NCBI RefSeq assembly: GCF_019891175.1
Contig: NZ_CP072600.1
Span: forward strand, 62,001-126,000
Reading direction: 5' to 3'
From: Leptothermofonsia sichuanensis E412
GTDB taxonomy: Bacteria > Cyanobacteriota > Cyanobacteriia > Leptolyngbyales > Leptolyngbyaceae
DNA length: 64,000 bases
A program made the translations under genes and the position numbers. The notes below the pieces were generated by a model that made no database searches, was not told the DNA's origin, and saw only the letters and a program-made list of their open reading frames with translations. Positions 1-10,057 of the stretch are shown in pieces. Within the stretch, counting starts at the first letter, position 1, and each line of letters opens with the position of its first letter.

Positions 1-426
1 GAACTCGGTCGGCAGGCACAGAACTATGTTGAACGGGGTGAACTCGTTCCCGACGAGGTCATGATTCACTTCATTCGCCAGCGCCTGTTACGTGCCGATG
101 CAGCCAGTGGCTGGGTGCTGGATGGCTATCCCCGGACCGCCTTTCAGGCAGAAGAACTGGACTTTCTGCTGGAAGACCTGCATCAGCATTTAGACTACGC
201 GATCGCCCTGGAAGCCCCTGAATCAGTCCTGACCAGGCGCTCCCTGGCCAGAGGCAGAGAAGACGATACGCCAGAAGCCATTCAACGCCGGATTGCCCTA
301 TTTCTTGAACGGACCACGCCCCTGCTAGAATACTATGAAATGCGCCACCGGCTGATCAGAATTAATAGCGACCAGCCCATTGACCAGGTCCAGCAGGAAA
401 TTCTCAACCATTTGGGCGTCGGCTGA
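1..426 (+). CDS. adk: Adenylate kinase, 3' part (5' end outside window)
   Basis: Interconverts ATP + AMP and 2 ADP in the cytoplasm. The frame is open from base 1, and the first ATG at 61 is internal because codons 1-60 already encode conserved adenylate kinase sequence (ELVPDE, then the DGYPRT motif that binds AMP and closes on substrate). About 141 residues are present of a usual 180-195. The LID segment is the short, zinc-free type (RSLARGREDDTPEAIQRR), which supplies the conserved arginines. The stop lies 18 bp from the stop of the convergent ppk gene, so the two genes end tail to tail. A UMP/CMP kinase is possible but less likely from the motif spacing. Confidence 0.88.
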   Translation, partial: ELGRQAQNYVERGELVPDEVMIHFIRQRLLRADAASGWVLDGYPRTAFQAEELDFLLEDLHQHLDYAIALEAPESVLTRRSLARGREDDTPEAIQRRIALFLERTTPLLEYYEMRHRLIRINSDQPIDQVQQEILNHLGVG

Positions 427-444
427 AAATGGGCGGTGTTGATT

Positions 445-2583
445 TTACTGGTGCAGGGCCATTTCCATCAGGATCGTCTGGGCACTCCGTTCGGGATCGT
501 CCTCCGTGGGGTGGCGCTGCACGTAAGTCCCATCCGATCGCAACTCCCATGCCTGGCGGTTATCTGCCAGGAAAATATCTAACAATTGCTTGAGCTTGGC
601 GGCAATAGTGGGGTCATCAATCGGCGTCACGGCTTCAACCCGGCGATCAAGGTTGCGGGGCATCCAGTCAGCACTACCAATAAACACCTCCGGTTCTCCA
701 TTGTTAGAAAACCAGAAAATGCGCGAGTGTTCCAGGTAACGTCCCACAATGCTGATCACACGAATGTTCTCGCTAACGCCTGCAATACCAGGACGCAGAC
801 AACAGATTCCCCGCACAATCAGGTCAACCTGTACCCCTGCCTGGGAGGCTTCATAGAGGGTACGAATAATCTGGGGATCAACGAGCGCATTCATTTTGGC
901 AATAATGTGCCCATTTCTACCCTCAGCCATTTCACGGCGGATCAGGGCAACCAGGCGATCGCGGAGTGTCACTGGAGCCACCAGCAACTTGCGATAGGAC
1001 TTCTGCTTGGAAAACCCGGTGAGATAGTTAAACAGATCCGTCAGGTCTGCGCCCAACTCTTCCCGGCAACTGAGTAAACCCAGATCCGTATAGATGCGGG
1101 CAGTCTTGGGATTATAGTTACCGGTGCCAATGTGGACATATCGACGCAACTGACCAGCTTCCTGCCGCACCACCAGCACCACTTTGGTATGGGTCTTCAG
1201 CCCCAGCACCCCATAGACCACATGCACACCCGCATTTTCCAGCGCCCGTGCCCAGGTGATGTTGCTCTCTTCATCGAAACGCGCTTTCAGTTCAACCAGA
1301 GCCGCCACCTGCTTGCCATTTTCCGCCGCCGCAATCAACGCCTGGATAATCGGTGAATCCCCAGAGGTGCGATAGAGCGTCATTTTAATTGCCAGCACAT
1401 CCGGGTCGTGGGCAGCCTGAGTCACAAAATACTCGACCGATGCTGTAAATGACTCATAGGGATGATGGACCAGCAAATCACCCTGGCGGATGATGGTAAA
1501 GATATCCAGCCCTTCTTCTCCAACCAGATCAGTGTCAGGGAAATCTGCCAGCCGGCGTAATCGAGGGGGAATCACCGGGGTAAAGGGGGGGTCTTTCAGA
1601 TGGGGGAGTGGAATCCCGGTCAGCGCAAACAGGTCTTTTAAACCCAGTGCCCCATTCATTCTGTAAACGTCATTTTCTGACAGATTCATGCCTTTCATCA
1701 AGGTCTGCCGGACAAAATCCGAGGTGGATTCTGGGATTTGCAATCGCACAACTGACCCACCAAATCGCCGCTTGCGCAACTCCTGCTGAATTGCCAGCAG
1801 CAGATCCTCCGCTTCGTCTTCCCGCACTTCCAGATCGGCATCTCGCGTGATGCGAAAAACATGATGGTCCTGAATGGTCATCCCCGGAAATAAAGCATCC
1901 AGATTATGGGCAATCACCTCTTCCAGAAAAACCCCTGCCCAGACACAGGGTTGCCCGTTGTGGAGATGCATTTCGCAGGGAAACTGAACAAAGCGGGGTA
2001 GGGGTCCCACCGGCACCTTGACCCTGGCAAAGGATTCCTGACCTGTCACCGGATCTTTGACCACTACTGCCAGATTCAGACTCAGGTTCGACATGACGGG
2101 AAACGGATGGGAGGGGTCCACCGCCAGGGGAGTCAACACCGGAAACACCCGCTCTTCAAAATAGCGCTGCAAGAATAGCCGCTGTTCCTTGTTGAGTGCG
2201 CTGTAGCGCAGCAGGTAAATTCCTTCCGCTGCCAGTTGGGGAATCAGTTCCGTTTCAAGACAGTTCAGCACCCGCTCCACCATTGGATGAAGACACTGGC
2301 TGATTTCATCGAGCTGTTGCTGGGCGGTACGTCCATCGGGCGTCAGGGTGCTGACTTCTGCGGCAACCTGGTCTTTCAACACCGCCACGCGCACCATGAA
2401 AAATTCATCCAGGTTTGACGCAAAGATCGCCGCAAATTTGACCCGCTCCAGAAGAGGCGTGCGCGGATCCAGGGCTTCCTGTAAAACTCGACGGTTAAAC
2501 TCTAGCCAGCTCAGTTCCCGGTTGAAGTAGTATTGGGGACTGCTCAGGTCAATCTCTGAAGCGGTTGTTTTAGCTCTTGGCAT
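445..2583 (-). CDS. ppk1: Polyphosphate kinase 1
   Basis: Polymerises the terminal phosphate of ATP into inorganic polyphosphate, the main phosphate store of cyanobacteria. The 712-residue protein has the family's usual length and order: N-terminal helical domain beginning YFNRELSWLEFNRRVLQEA, head domain, then two phospholipase-D-like domains. The phospho-histidine motif RYVHIGTGNYN is present, as are the KMTLYRTSGDSP and GSADWMPRNLDRR segments of the ATP tunnel. The start at 2583 is the only plausible methionine before the conserved N-terminus. Expected to be a peripheral membrane tetramer. No co-directional partner gene is adjacent, so it is probably transcribed alone. Confidence 0.95.
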   Translation of the reverse strand: MPRAKTTASEIDLSSPQYYFNRELSWLEFNRRVLQEALDPRTPLLERVKFAAIFASNLDEFFMVRVAVLKDQVAAEVSTLTPDGRTAQQQLDEISQCLHPMVERVLNCLETELIPQLAAEGIYLLRYSALNKEQRLFLQRYFEERVFPVLTPLAVDPSHPFPVMSNLSLNLAVVVKDPVTGQESFARVKVPVGPLPRFVQFPCEMHLHNGQPCVWAGVFLEEVIAHNLDALFPGMTIQDHHVFRITRDADLEVREDEAEDLLLAIQQELRKRRFGGSVVRLQIPESTSDFVRQTLMKGMNLSENDVYRMNGALGLKDLFALTGIPLPHLKDPPFTPVIPPRLRRLADFPDTDLVGEEGLDIFTIIRQGDLLVHHPYESFTASVEYFVTQAAHDPDVLAIKMTLYRTSGDSPIIQALIAAAENGKQVAALVELKARFDEESNITWARALENAGVHVVYGVLGLKTHTKVVLVVRQEAGQLRRYVHIGTGNYNPKTARIYTDLGLLSCREELGADLTDLFNYLTGFSKQKSYRKLLVAPVTLRDRLVALIRREMAEGRNGHIIAKMNALVDPQIIRTLYEASQAGVQVDLIVRGICCLRPGIAGVSENIRVISIVGRYLEHSRIFWFSNNGEPEVFIGSADWMPRNLDRRVEAVTPIDDPTIAAKLKQLLDIFLADNRQAWELRSDGTYVQRHPTEDDPERSAQTILMEMALHQ

Positions 2584-2689
2584 AGGTTTGGCGATCGCAC
2601 ATGTTACCGAATACTCCCAAACTTAGCGGGAATTCGTAAAGTGCGCCAGAATACACCGCCTATCTCCCGAAGTTTATTTACAGCGGTTC

Positions 2690-3259
2690 TCAGATGAATA
2701 AGCCACAGTGATTGAACCAGCCAAGGGCATCGTCAGCAGAAATACACTCGTTGATAATCCTGGTTAAAGCTTGGTCGAGCGCTTCCTGCGTTCGAGCCTT
2801 GGCTGAACGCAGGAGCTGCTTGAGTTTTGACCAACATAGTTCAATCGGTGAAAGGTCTGGGGAATAAGGCGGCAGAAACACAACCTTGGCTCCAACCGAT
2901 TCAATTGCCGCTTGCACGACTGAAGCATGATGCACGGGTAGATTATCCATCAGCACGATCGCCCCTACCCACAATTGCGGAATCAGAATCTCCTGGATGT
3001 AGAACAAGAACACGTCAGTATTGACACTGCCAACAATACTCATGCTAGCAATCAACCCATCAATACTCATGCCACCAATCAACGAGATATTCTTGCCCCC
3101 ATCGCCAGGAGCCTCAGTGTCATACAAGCGTTCACCGATGGGGGCACGACCAGACAAACGAGTCATTGCCAGATGGATGCCCGTTTCATCAATGAAAACC
3201 AAGTTGCGCGGGTCGATTGTAAAACTCCACAGGCGATAAGCAAACCGCAAATCCTTCAC
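2690..3259 (-). CDS. IS630-family transposase, catalytic (second) frame
   Basis: DDE-type transposase catalytic domain. The acidic triad is visible: FIDETGIHLA (first Asp/Glu block), VLMDNLPVHHA (second Asp) and the terminal PPYSPDLSPIELCWSKLK block containing the Glu. The frame is open upstream of the nominal start at 3259 and reads KKTLIASQQDTQRVKDLRF back to the A9 run, so this is not an independent gene. It is fused to the upstream frame by a -1 shift. Together the two frames give about 315 residues, normal for IS630 transposases. Confidence 0.85.
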   Translation of the reverse strand: MKDLRFAYRLWSFTIDPRNLVFIDETGIHLAMTRLSGRAPIGERLYDTEAPGDGGKNISLIGGMSIDGLIASMSIVGSVNTDVFLFYIQEILIPQLWVGAIVLMDNLPVHHASVVQAAIESVGAKVVFLPPYSPDLSPIELCWSKLKQLLRSAKARTQEALDQALTRIINECISADDALGWFNHCGLFI

Positions 3260-3285
3260 CCTTTGAGTATCTTGCTGGGAGGCAA

Positions 3286-3645
3286 TCAGTGTTTTTTTTT
3301 GACGCTGAGCTTGAGCTTAGACACAGCCTGTTGCATGGTTGATATACTCACCTCCACTCCACTTTGTTGGGCAAAGCGTTCACACAACTCCTTGAGTAGG
3401 GCATCCGGTTGAGCCGTGACTAGGGCTTCAACGATGGGCAACTGCTCTTTGCCCAACTTGGCAATGGCTCCTCCTCCGTGCGCTTTAGGCTCCACGGTGC
3501 CTGTCTCACAATAGTGTCGCCTTAGATCTCGAATGAACGATAAGCTCACCTTGAAGCGCTCTGCCAGTTGCCGTTGTGATCCTTCTTGAGCTTCATAGGC
3601 TGCCATGATTCGTTGCCGTAGATCAACTGACAGAGGGGCGGGCAT
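3286..3645 (-). CDS. IS630-family transposase, DNA-binding (first) frame
   Basis: N-terminal helix-turn-helix part of the transposase (119 residues): SVDLRQRIMAAYEAQEGSQR followed by a recognition helix FKVSLSFIRDLRR, then a second winged-helix-like segment. It ends in VKKKH at a run of nine adenines on the coding strand (3292-3300). Re-reading one A there moves translation into the catalytic frame, the usual -1 programmed frameshift or polymerase slippage arrangement of this family. Both halves look undamaged, so the element may still be active. Confidence 0.82.
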   Translation of the reverse strand: MPAPLSVDLRQRIMAAYEAQEGSQRQLAERFKVSLSFIRDLRRHYCETGTVEPKAHGGGAIAKLGKEQLPIVEALVTAQPDALLKELCERFAQQSGVEVSISTMQQAVSKLKLSVKKKH

Positions 3646-3756
3646 AAGCAGCTAGCTCCTAGCTTTTGATAGTTGTTTTAGCCTACCAGAATGTGGCTTA
3701 CTCAATCAATAACGGCTGTAAGTTTCTCAGCCTTTCGGTGTATTGTGACAGAAGAA

Positions 3757-3865
3757 GCCTGCATCTGAGAGACGCAGTGGTGCTGAATAGCCGGATGAAT
3801 TGAACGTTTTCAATTCCTACAGCGCTAAATTCGTACCCAAAATCAGCAACACTGGGAGACGATGA
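3757..3865. repeat. Dispersed intergenic repeat (GAATTGAA...TTCAATTC / CCAGAATCAGCA type)
   Basis: Short inverted GATGAATTGAACG/TTTTCAATTC pair followed by a motif like AATTCGTACCCAAAATCAGC. Related sequence is seen at 18370-18455, inside 50262-50365, and inverted at 51745-51772. It lies between the IS element and the carbonic anhydrase gene. Confidence 0.5.
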
Positions 3866-3923
3866 TAAACAAACAAACAGTCTCGTGGCGCTCAAATGAA
3901 GCAGTCAGACAAAGGGGGAGCCG

Positions 3924-4793
3924 ATGAAAAAACTGATCCAGGGGTTGCGTGCGTTCAAAACAAACTATGTTTCGACCCATCGAGAGTTGCTGGAGCACTT
4001 GGCCCATGGGCAAAGTCCCAGAGTGTTGTTTATCACCTGCTCGGACTCTCGCATTGTGCCAAGTCTGGTAACCCAGACCGACATCGGTGATCTGTTTGTG
4101 ATTCGCAACGCGGGCAATATCATTCCACCCTATGGTGCGGCAAATGGCGGCGAAGGGGCATCCATTGAGTATGCTGTTCATGCCCTGGGAATTAATCAGA
4201 TTGTGGTCTGTGGGCACTCCCACTGCGGTGCCATGAAAGGGTTGCTCCATTTAAACAAACTTCAGGAAGAAATGCCGCTGGTCTATGACTGGCTCAAACA
4301 CGCGGAAGCAACCCGGCGATTGGTCAAGGAAAACTACAGTGGTCAATACTCAGAGGAAGAGTTGCTGGAAATCGCCATTGCCGAAAATGTCCTGATCCAG
4401 ATCGATAATCTGAAAACCTATCCCGTGATTCATTCCAGGATTCACCAGAACAAGCTGCAAATTTACGCCTGGGTTTACCACATTGAAACGGGTGAAGTCC
4501 TGGCCTATGACCCTGAAACCCACTCCTATATTCCCCCCCAGAGCCAGATTATCGATTCCTCCCCCAATGTTTCTGCCAATACCCGCACCATCGTTTCCAA
4601 TGCGCCGCCGGTCGCCTGTGAGCTTCCTCTGGCAGAAGGCATCCCGGCTGATGAGATAGAGCAGGAGTTTGCGAAGGTCAGAGAATCCCATCTATCCTCT
4701 TCCAAGACCCGTGACATAGATGCGCTGCCCTGGCTTTCTCCTGAACAGGCAGAGCGGATCTATCGGGGTTCAATTGGCAAAAACAAGTTATAA
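3924..4793 (+). CDS. ccaA: Beta-class carbonic anhydrase, carboxysomal CcaA type
   Basis: Interconverts CO2 and bicarbonate; in beta-cyanobacteria CcaA works inside the carboxysome to supply CO2 to Rubisco. The zinc ligands Cys39 (in ITCSDSR with Asp41 and Arg43), His98 and Cys101 (in VVCGHSHCGAMKG) fall at the same positions as known for Synechocystis CcaA. At 289 residues it is longer than ordinary bacterial beta enzymes (about 220); the extra C-terminal tail of about 80 residues is the feature that tethers CcaA to CcmM. The start has AGGGGGAG upstream at 3914-3921. No ccm gene is adjacent, as is common for ccaA. Confidence 0.88.
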   Translation: MKKLIQGLRAFKTNYVSTHRELLEHLAHGQSPRVLFITCSDSRIVPSLVTQTDIGDLFVIRNAGNIIPPYGAANGGEGASIEYAVHALGINQIVVCGHSHCGAMKGLLHLNKLQEEMPLVYDWLKHAEATRRLVKENYSGQYSEEELLEIAIAENVLIQIDNLKTYPVIHSRIHQNKLQIYAWVYHIETGEVLAYDPETHSYIPPQSQIIDSSPNVSANTRTIVSNAPPVACELPLAEGIPADEIEQEFAKVRESHLSSSKTRDIDALPWLSPEQAERIYRGSIGKNKL

Positions 4794-4828
4794 GCAATTA
4801 GCAGAACACATCCTCATGGGCCGAGATC

Positions 4829-5404
4829 ATGCTCGATAAACCCGGTGCTTCTTCCCCATCGCCATCCCTCCAGGATATTGCCAGAGCCTTTCGTCTTGCC
4901 GGATGGGTAGGGTTTTGGGCACAGCTTGTATTGACCGTAGTGTCGGGTATTATCCTGCTATTTGCCGGACTCAGTGGTTCCCCCGCCGGTACCAACCAAC
5001 CCAGTCCTGGCACGGGTGTTGGTGTGGTGGTAACGCTGTTTGGCATCCTGGTCCTGTTGTTCAACCTGTACTGGGCAGTGTTTCGCTACATTCCGATTGG
5101 GCGAAATCTGGAGGGTCCGCCATCGGGTCGCCCCAAACGTGCTGAGACCATCCAGGTTCTACGGACAGGGTTAATTGCCAGTCTGATTGGAATGTTTCTT
5201 TCTTTACTGGGGGCACAGGCAACCGTAGGTTTGCTGGCAGCGAAAGCATTCAGTCAGGGAGTGGGGGGCTTTGTCAACATCGACCCCTCCAGATTGATTC
5301 AACCGCTGGATATTCTGGTTGTTCAGGCCAGTGTGAATGTGATTCTGGCCCAGTTTTTTGGCATCAGTGCCGCCCTGTGGTTACTCAACCGGGTTACCCG
5401 ATGA
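4829..5404 (+). CDS. DUF3611 family membrane protein
   Basis: 191-residue integral membrane protein of the DUF3611 family, found in cyanobacteria and chloroplast-bearing eukaryotes; function not established. Four hydrophobic segments are visible: near residues 29-50 (VGFWAQLVLTVVSGIILLFAG), 65-88, 113-134 and 160-185. A soluble head (SLQDIARAFRLAGWV) precedes the first. It starts 35 bp after the carbonic anhydrase stop on the same strand, so the two may be co-transcribed, but nothing in the sequence ties it to carbon concentration. Recognition is from overall pattern and length. Confidence 0.7.
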   Translation: MLDKPGASSPSPSLQDIARAFRLAGWVGFWAQLVLTVVSGIILLFAGLSGSPAGTNQPSPGTGVGVVVTLFGILVLLFNLYWAVFRYIPIGRNLEGPPSGRPKRAETIQVLRTGLIASLIGMFLSLLGAQATVGLLAAKAFSQGVGGFVNIDPSRLIQPLDILVVQASVNVILAQFFGISAALWLLNRVTR

Positions 5405-5540
5405 TTTTGTATAGCAGAAGAATTTTAGCTGGCGATGTTTACTGTACTGTGATAGAGAGCAACGGCCTCAATGAGTCCAGTTAATGTATTTGAGGTTCAT
5501 GATTATAGTGCCAGGTTATTTCTAACCAGGTTGTTTCTGA

Positions 5541-5573
5541 CTAACTATCCGAACCACTGGTTCGGATAGTTAG
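5541..5573. terminator. Perfect 15-bp inverted repeat, possible bidirectional terminator
   Basis: CTAACTATCCGAACC, a 3-nt ACT loop, then GGTTCGGATAGTTAG: a perfect 15-bp stem. Its place between convergent genes suits a bidirectional transcript end, but there is no T-run on either side, so it may instead be a repeat or protein-binding site. Confidence 0.45.
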
Positions 5574-5586
5574 TTAGTGAACCACC

Positions 5587-5689
5587 AGAACGCCGGTACA
5601 GAAATCGAATTTCTTCTACTGGATACTCAGGTTTCATTGAATTTCTCACCAGAAATCCGATTTCCTGGAAAACTGAACCGATGCTCCAG
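5587..5689 (+). repeat. 100-bp dispersed repeat, copy 1 of 3
   Basis: Begins AGAACGCCGGTACAGAAATC and ends ACCGATGCTCCAG. It contains the self-complementary GAAATCGGATTTC core twice in opposite context. Near-identical copies lie at 17427-17508 and 43825-43927, all intergenic and in the same orientation. Confidence 0.8.
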
Positions 5690-5780
5690 TGGTTTGTCAA
5701 CTTTGCAGTTGTGAGTCTGGGATCAGGAAGAGATTCTGATTTGTGGGTTGAAAACCCACAAAATCATTCTTCACAGACTA

Positions 5781-8141
<2,361 letters not shown>

Positions 8142-8158
8142 TCACCCAGCTATCAAAG

Positions 8159-8199
8159 CCCAAACCCAGACTGAGGAAGTTTTCGGATAGGCTTTTAGC
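8159..8199 (+). repeat. CCTATCCGAAAAG/CTTTTCGGATAGG repeat, partial copy
   Basis: Reads CCCAAACCCAGACTGAGGAA then GTTTTCGGATAGGCTTTTAG. It matches the right half of the copy at 52336-52408; further copies lie at 60292-60350 (inverted) and 63586-63658. Confidence 0.65.
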
Positions 8200-8349
8200 T
8201 TCACTATTCAAAACGCTCCCCAGGCCAAACTCATTATGATTTCGACTTAGTAGATCACTATAGTGGATAGGTTTTTTCAATCACCAATCCCTATACAAAA
8301 CGTTAAAGTGGAACTGTGGTTCAGGATGTCCAGTTTTAGACTGCTTTAA

Positions 8350-8459
8350 GACAGGCGGCAATTTTCAGATGAGTATCAGATGAGTAAGCCACATTTTTAG
8401 GGCTTTGGGTACCGGGTATCGTGTATCGGGTGTGGCGCAATCAATTAACAACCGCTGTA
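8350..8459. repeat. MITE-like element with IS630-type ends
   Basis: Left end ACAGGCGGCAATTTTCAGAT, containing an 11-bp internal duplication of TCAGATGAGTA before AGCCACA. The right end read inward is TTACAGCGGTTGTTAATTGA then TTGCGCCACA. Between them is a GGGTACCGGGTATCGTGTATCGGG-like core also found at 48070-48090 and 50235-50255. No coding capacity. The ends resemble those of the IS630 copy at 2681-3718. Confidence 0.65.
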
Positions 8460-8728
8460 AGTTGCGACATTTTCAATTTGCGCTTCAGGCGGCTTTGCTT
8501 TAAGAGGATGCTTGAAAAATCCTTCTGCAAGTCACAAATTGCTCGATCTCCCGAAATTCCCCTTAGAAAGGGAGCCTCCAGAAAAAGGAGCCTCCAGAAC
8601 CCATTCCCACGCAGAGCATGGGAACGAGAACAGTCTCCAAAAACACCCTGTCGAACCTGAGCCATCGCTCAAAGCTTCTCCAGGTAAAGAATCTAAGCAT
8701 TTTTCAAAAAAATCATGAATAATGCAGG

Positions 8729-10057
8729 CTAAAAAACTTGATTGTGCAGCAGGATGTCGTAGTCTTCACGTTTACGAATCAGCCGATGGCGATGGTTTTC
8801 GAGTAAGACTTCGGCAGGACGGGGACGGTGCAGGAAGTGGGAGGACATGGCGTAGCCATAGGCACCGACATCCAGAATAGCGAGGATATCCCCAATCTGG
8901 AGGGGGGGAAGCTGGCAGTTGCGTCCCAGATAATCACGGGAGTAGGTGGTATTGCCACAGATGTCGGTGGGAGAGGGGGGAGGAGCGAGGGGAAAGGGGG
9001 AAGGAGCAATCCATGCCACAATTTCCCGGTAGCCTCCATGTACGGAGGGCACGGATAGATTAGCTACTGTGGTATCAGTCCCAACGATTTGTTTATGATC
9101 CTGCCATTTGACGGAAACTACCTGAGTGAGGAGTGTGGCACAGCCCGCGATCGCCGCTCTCCCCGGTTCAATCACTAATTCAATCGGTCGATTCAGATGG
9201 TTGAGGTGATCTGTGAGTACTCTGCCAAATTCTGCCCAGTCGAATGCCGCTTTGTGGTGGTGGTAGGGATAACCGAACCCCCCGCCAAAATCCAGGTATT
9301 CCCAGTCGGGAAGGAATTGGCCGATTTCCAGCAGGGTATCGATGACCCGGGTAAAGGCACTGGTGGCGTTAGTTCCGGTACCCCGGTAGAAGTGCAGCCC
9401 AGTGATCTTTAACCCTGCCTGGCGGGCGATCGCCACAGCGTTTGAAAATTCTGCTGGACGTACCCCAATTCGACTGTCACCCGTCAGTTCGGGATGGTTG
9501 AGGCGCAGGCCCAGACGGGGAGAGGAGGGAGGGGAGAGGGGAGAGGAAAAAGGGGTAAGGGGAGAGGAGAGAGGAGAGAGAAGGGAGAGAAAAGGGGAGG
9601 GCTGGGGTACAGGCGGTTGGCGGCTGGATTCTGTGTAGACTTCACAGAAAAGCTGCAACTGAGACAGGCTGTCCAGGTTCAGGGTTCCAATATTCCAGGC
9701 AAGGACCTGCGCCATTTCAGCTCGGTTCAAATTACTGCCGCTGTATACAATCTGCCTGGGATGAAACCCGGCGTGGAGTCCCAGGTAAATGTCGCCAGGG
9801 GTATTGGCGTGCAATCCCCAGCCTGTTTCCCGGAAGATCTGCAACAGAGAAAGATTGCCATTGGTGACACTGGCAAATCGAAACTGAGTCTGGGAATAGG
9901 GAATGGACCGGGTAATGTGGCAGATGGTCTGGCGCAGGCGATCGCCGTCATAGACATAAAGCGGTGATCCATAGGTCGCCAGGAGTTCCTGCGCCAGGTC
10001 AAAGGAAAAGGGCAACCGGGCAGCATTGTATGGTTTTTCCAGAGGTGGTTTCACCAT
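8729..10057 (-). CDS. Fold-type-III PLP decarboxylase homologue lacking the PLP lysine
   Basis: 442 residues, related to diaminopimelate/ornithine decarboxylases (LysA family). The barrel and C-terminal beta domain are recognisable: GGG in DFGGGFGYPY (258-260), EPGR (297-300) and GDILAILDVGAYGYAM. The usual YAxKAN is FASVTN (61-66), so the Schiff-base lysine is Val64. The HxG histidine that stacks on PLP is Tyr224 (HFYRGT), and the catalytic Cys of the CxSxD motif is Thr371 (TYSRD). Phosphate-binding elements remain but catalysis by the family mechanism seems impossible. A Pro/Ser-rich insert at about 145-182 comes from a purine-rich DNA tract. The start overlaps the upstream gene by 7 bp, implying translational coupling. 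The substrate is unknown; it is not a credible lysA. Confidence 0.75.
   Translation of the reverse strand: MVKPPLEKPYNAARLPFSFDLAQELLATYGSPLYVYDGDRLRQTICHITRSIPYSQTQFRFASVTNGNLSLLQIFRETGWGLHANTPGDIYLGLHAGFHPRQIVYSGSNLNRAEMAQVLAWNIGTLNLDSLSQLQLFCEVYTESSRQPPVPQPSPFLSLLSPLSSPLTPFSSPLSPPSSPRLGLRLNHPELTGDSRIGVRPAEFSNAVAIARQAGLKITGLHFYRGTGTNATSAFTRVIDTLLEIGQFLPDWEYLDFGGGFGYPYHHHKAAFDWAEFGRVLTDHLNHLNRPIELVIEPGRAAIAGCATLLTQVVSVKWQDHKQIVGTDTTVANLSVPSVHGGYREIVAWIAPSPFPLAPPPSPTDICGNTTYSRDYLGRNCQLPPLQIGDILAILDVGAYGYAMSSHFLHRPRPAEVLLENHRHRLIRKREDYDILLHNQVF
9515..9610. repeat. Purine-rich low-complexity tract inside a gene
   Basis: GGGAGAGGAGGGAGGGGAGA-like sequence for about 90 bp, on the coding strand pyrimidine-rich and encoding Ser/Pro/Leu repeats. 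Similar tracts occur between genes (for example 48428-48465), and a second smaller coding one is at 8968-9008. It looks like a repeat that expanded in frame. Confidence 0.7.

Larger units (their letters stand above)
2681..3718 (-). mobile_element. IS630-family insertion sequence, complete
   Basis: About 1,038 bp bounded by imperfect inverted repeats of roughly 30 bp: the left end begins CAGCGGTTCTCAGATGA and continues AATAAGCCACA; the right end read inward begins CAGCCGTTATTGATTGA and continues GTAAGCCACA. Each end abuts a TA dinucleotide (2679-2680 and 3719-3720), as expected of IS630/Tc1-type elements that duplicate TA. It carries the transposase in two overlapping frames. Short elements elsewhere in the window (about 8350-8459, 48038-48123, 50209-50398) have similar termini and look like non-autonomous relatives. 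Confidence 0.85.
5405..5780. other. Convergent intergenic region with hairpins and a repeat
   Basis: 376 bp between the DUF3611 gene and katG, which converge. It contains no credible coding sequence. It holds a perfect 15-bp hairpin at 5541-5573, one copy of a three-copy 100-bp repeat (5587-5689), and a 10-bp hairpin at 5740-5762 just beyond the katG stop that could end the katG transcript, although no U-tract follows. Confidence 0.7.

Noticed and set aside
586-1077. Plus-strand ORFs opposite ppk1
   Set aside because: Antisense shadow of a clearly coding gene; no family resemblance.
9402-9967. Gly/Arg/Glu-rich plus-strand ORFs
   Set aside because: Opposite strand of the purine tract in the pseudo-decarboxylase gene.
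8729-10057. Annotation as diaminopimelate decarboxylase (lysA)
   Set aside because: Lysine, histidine and cysteine required for PLP catalysis are all replaced.
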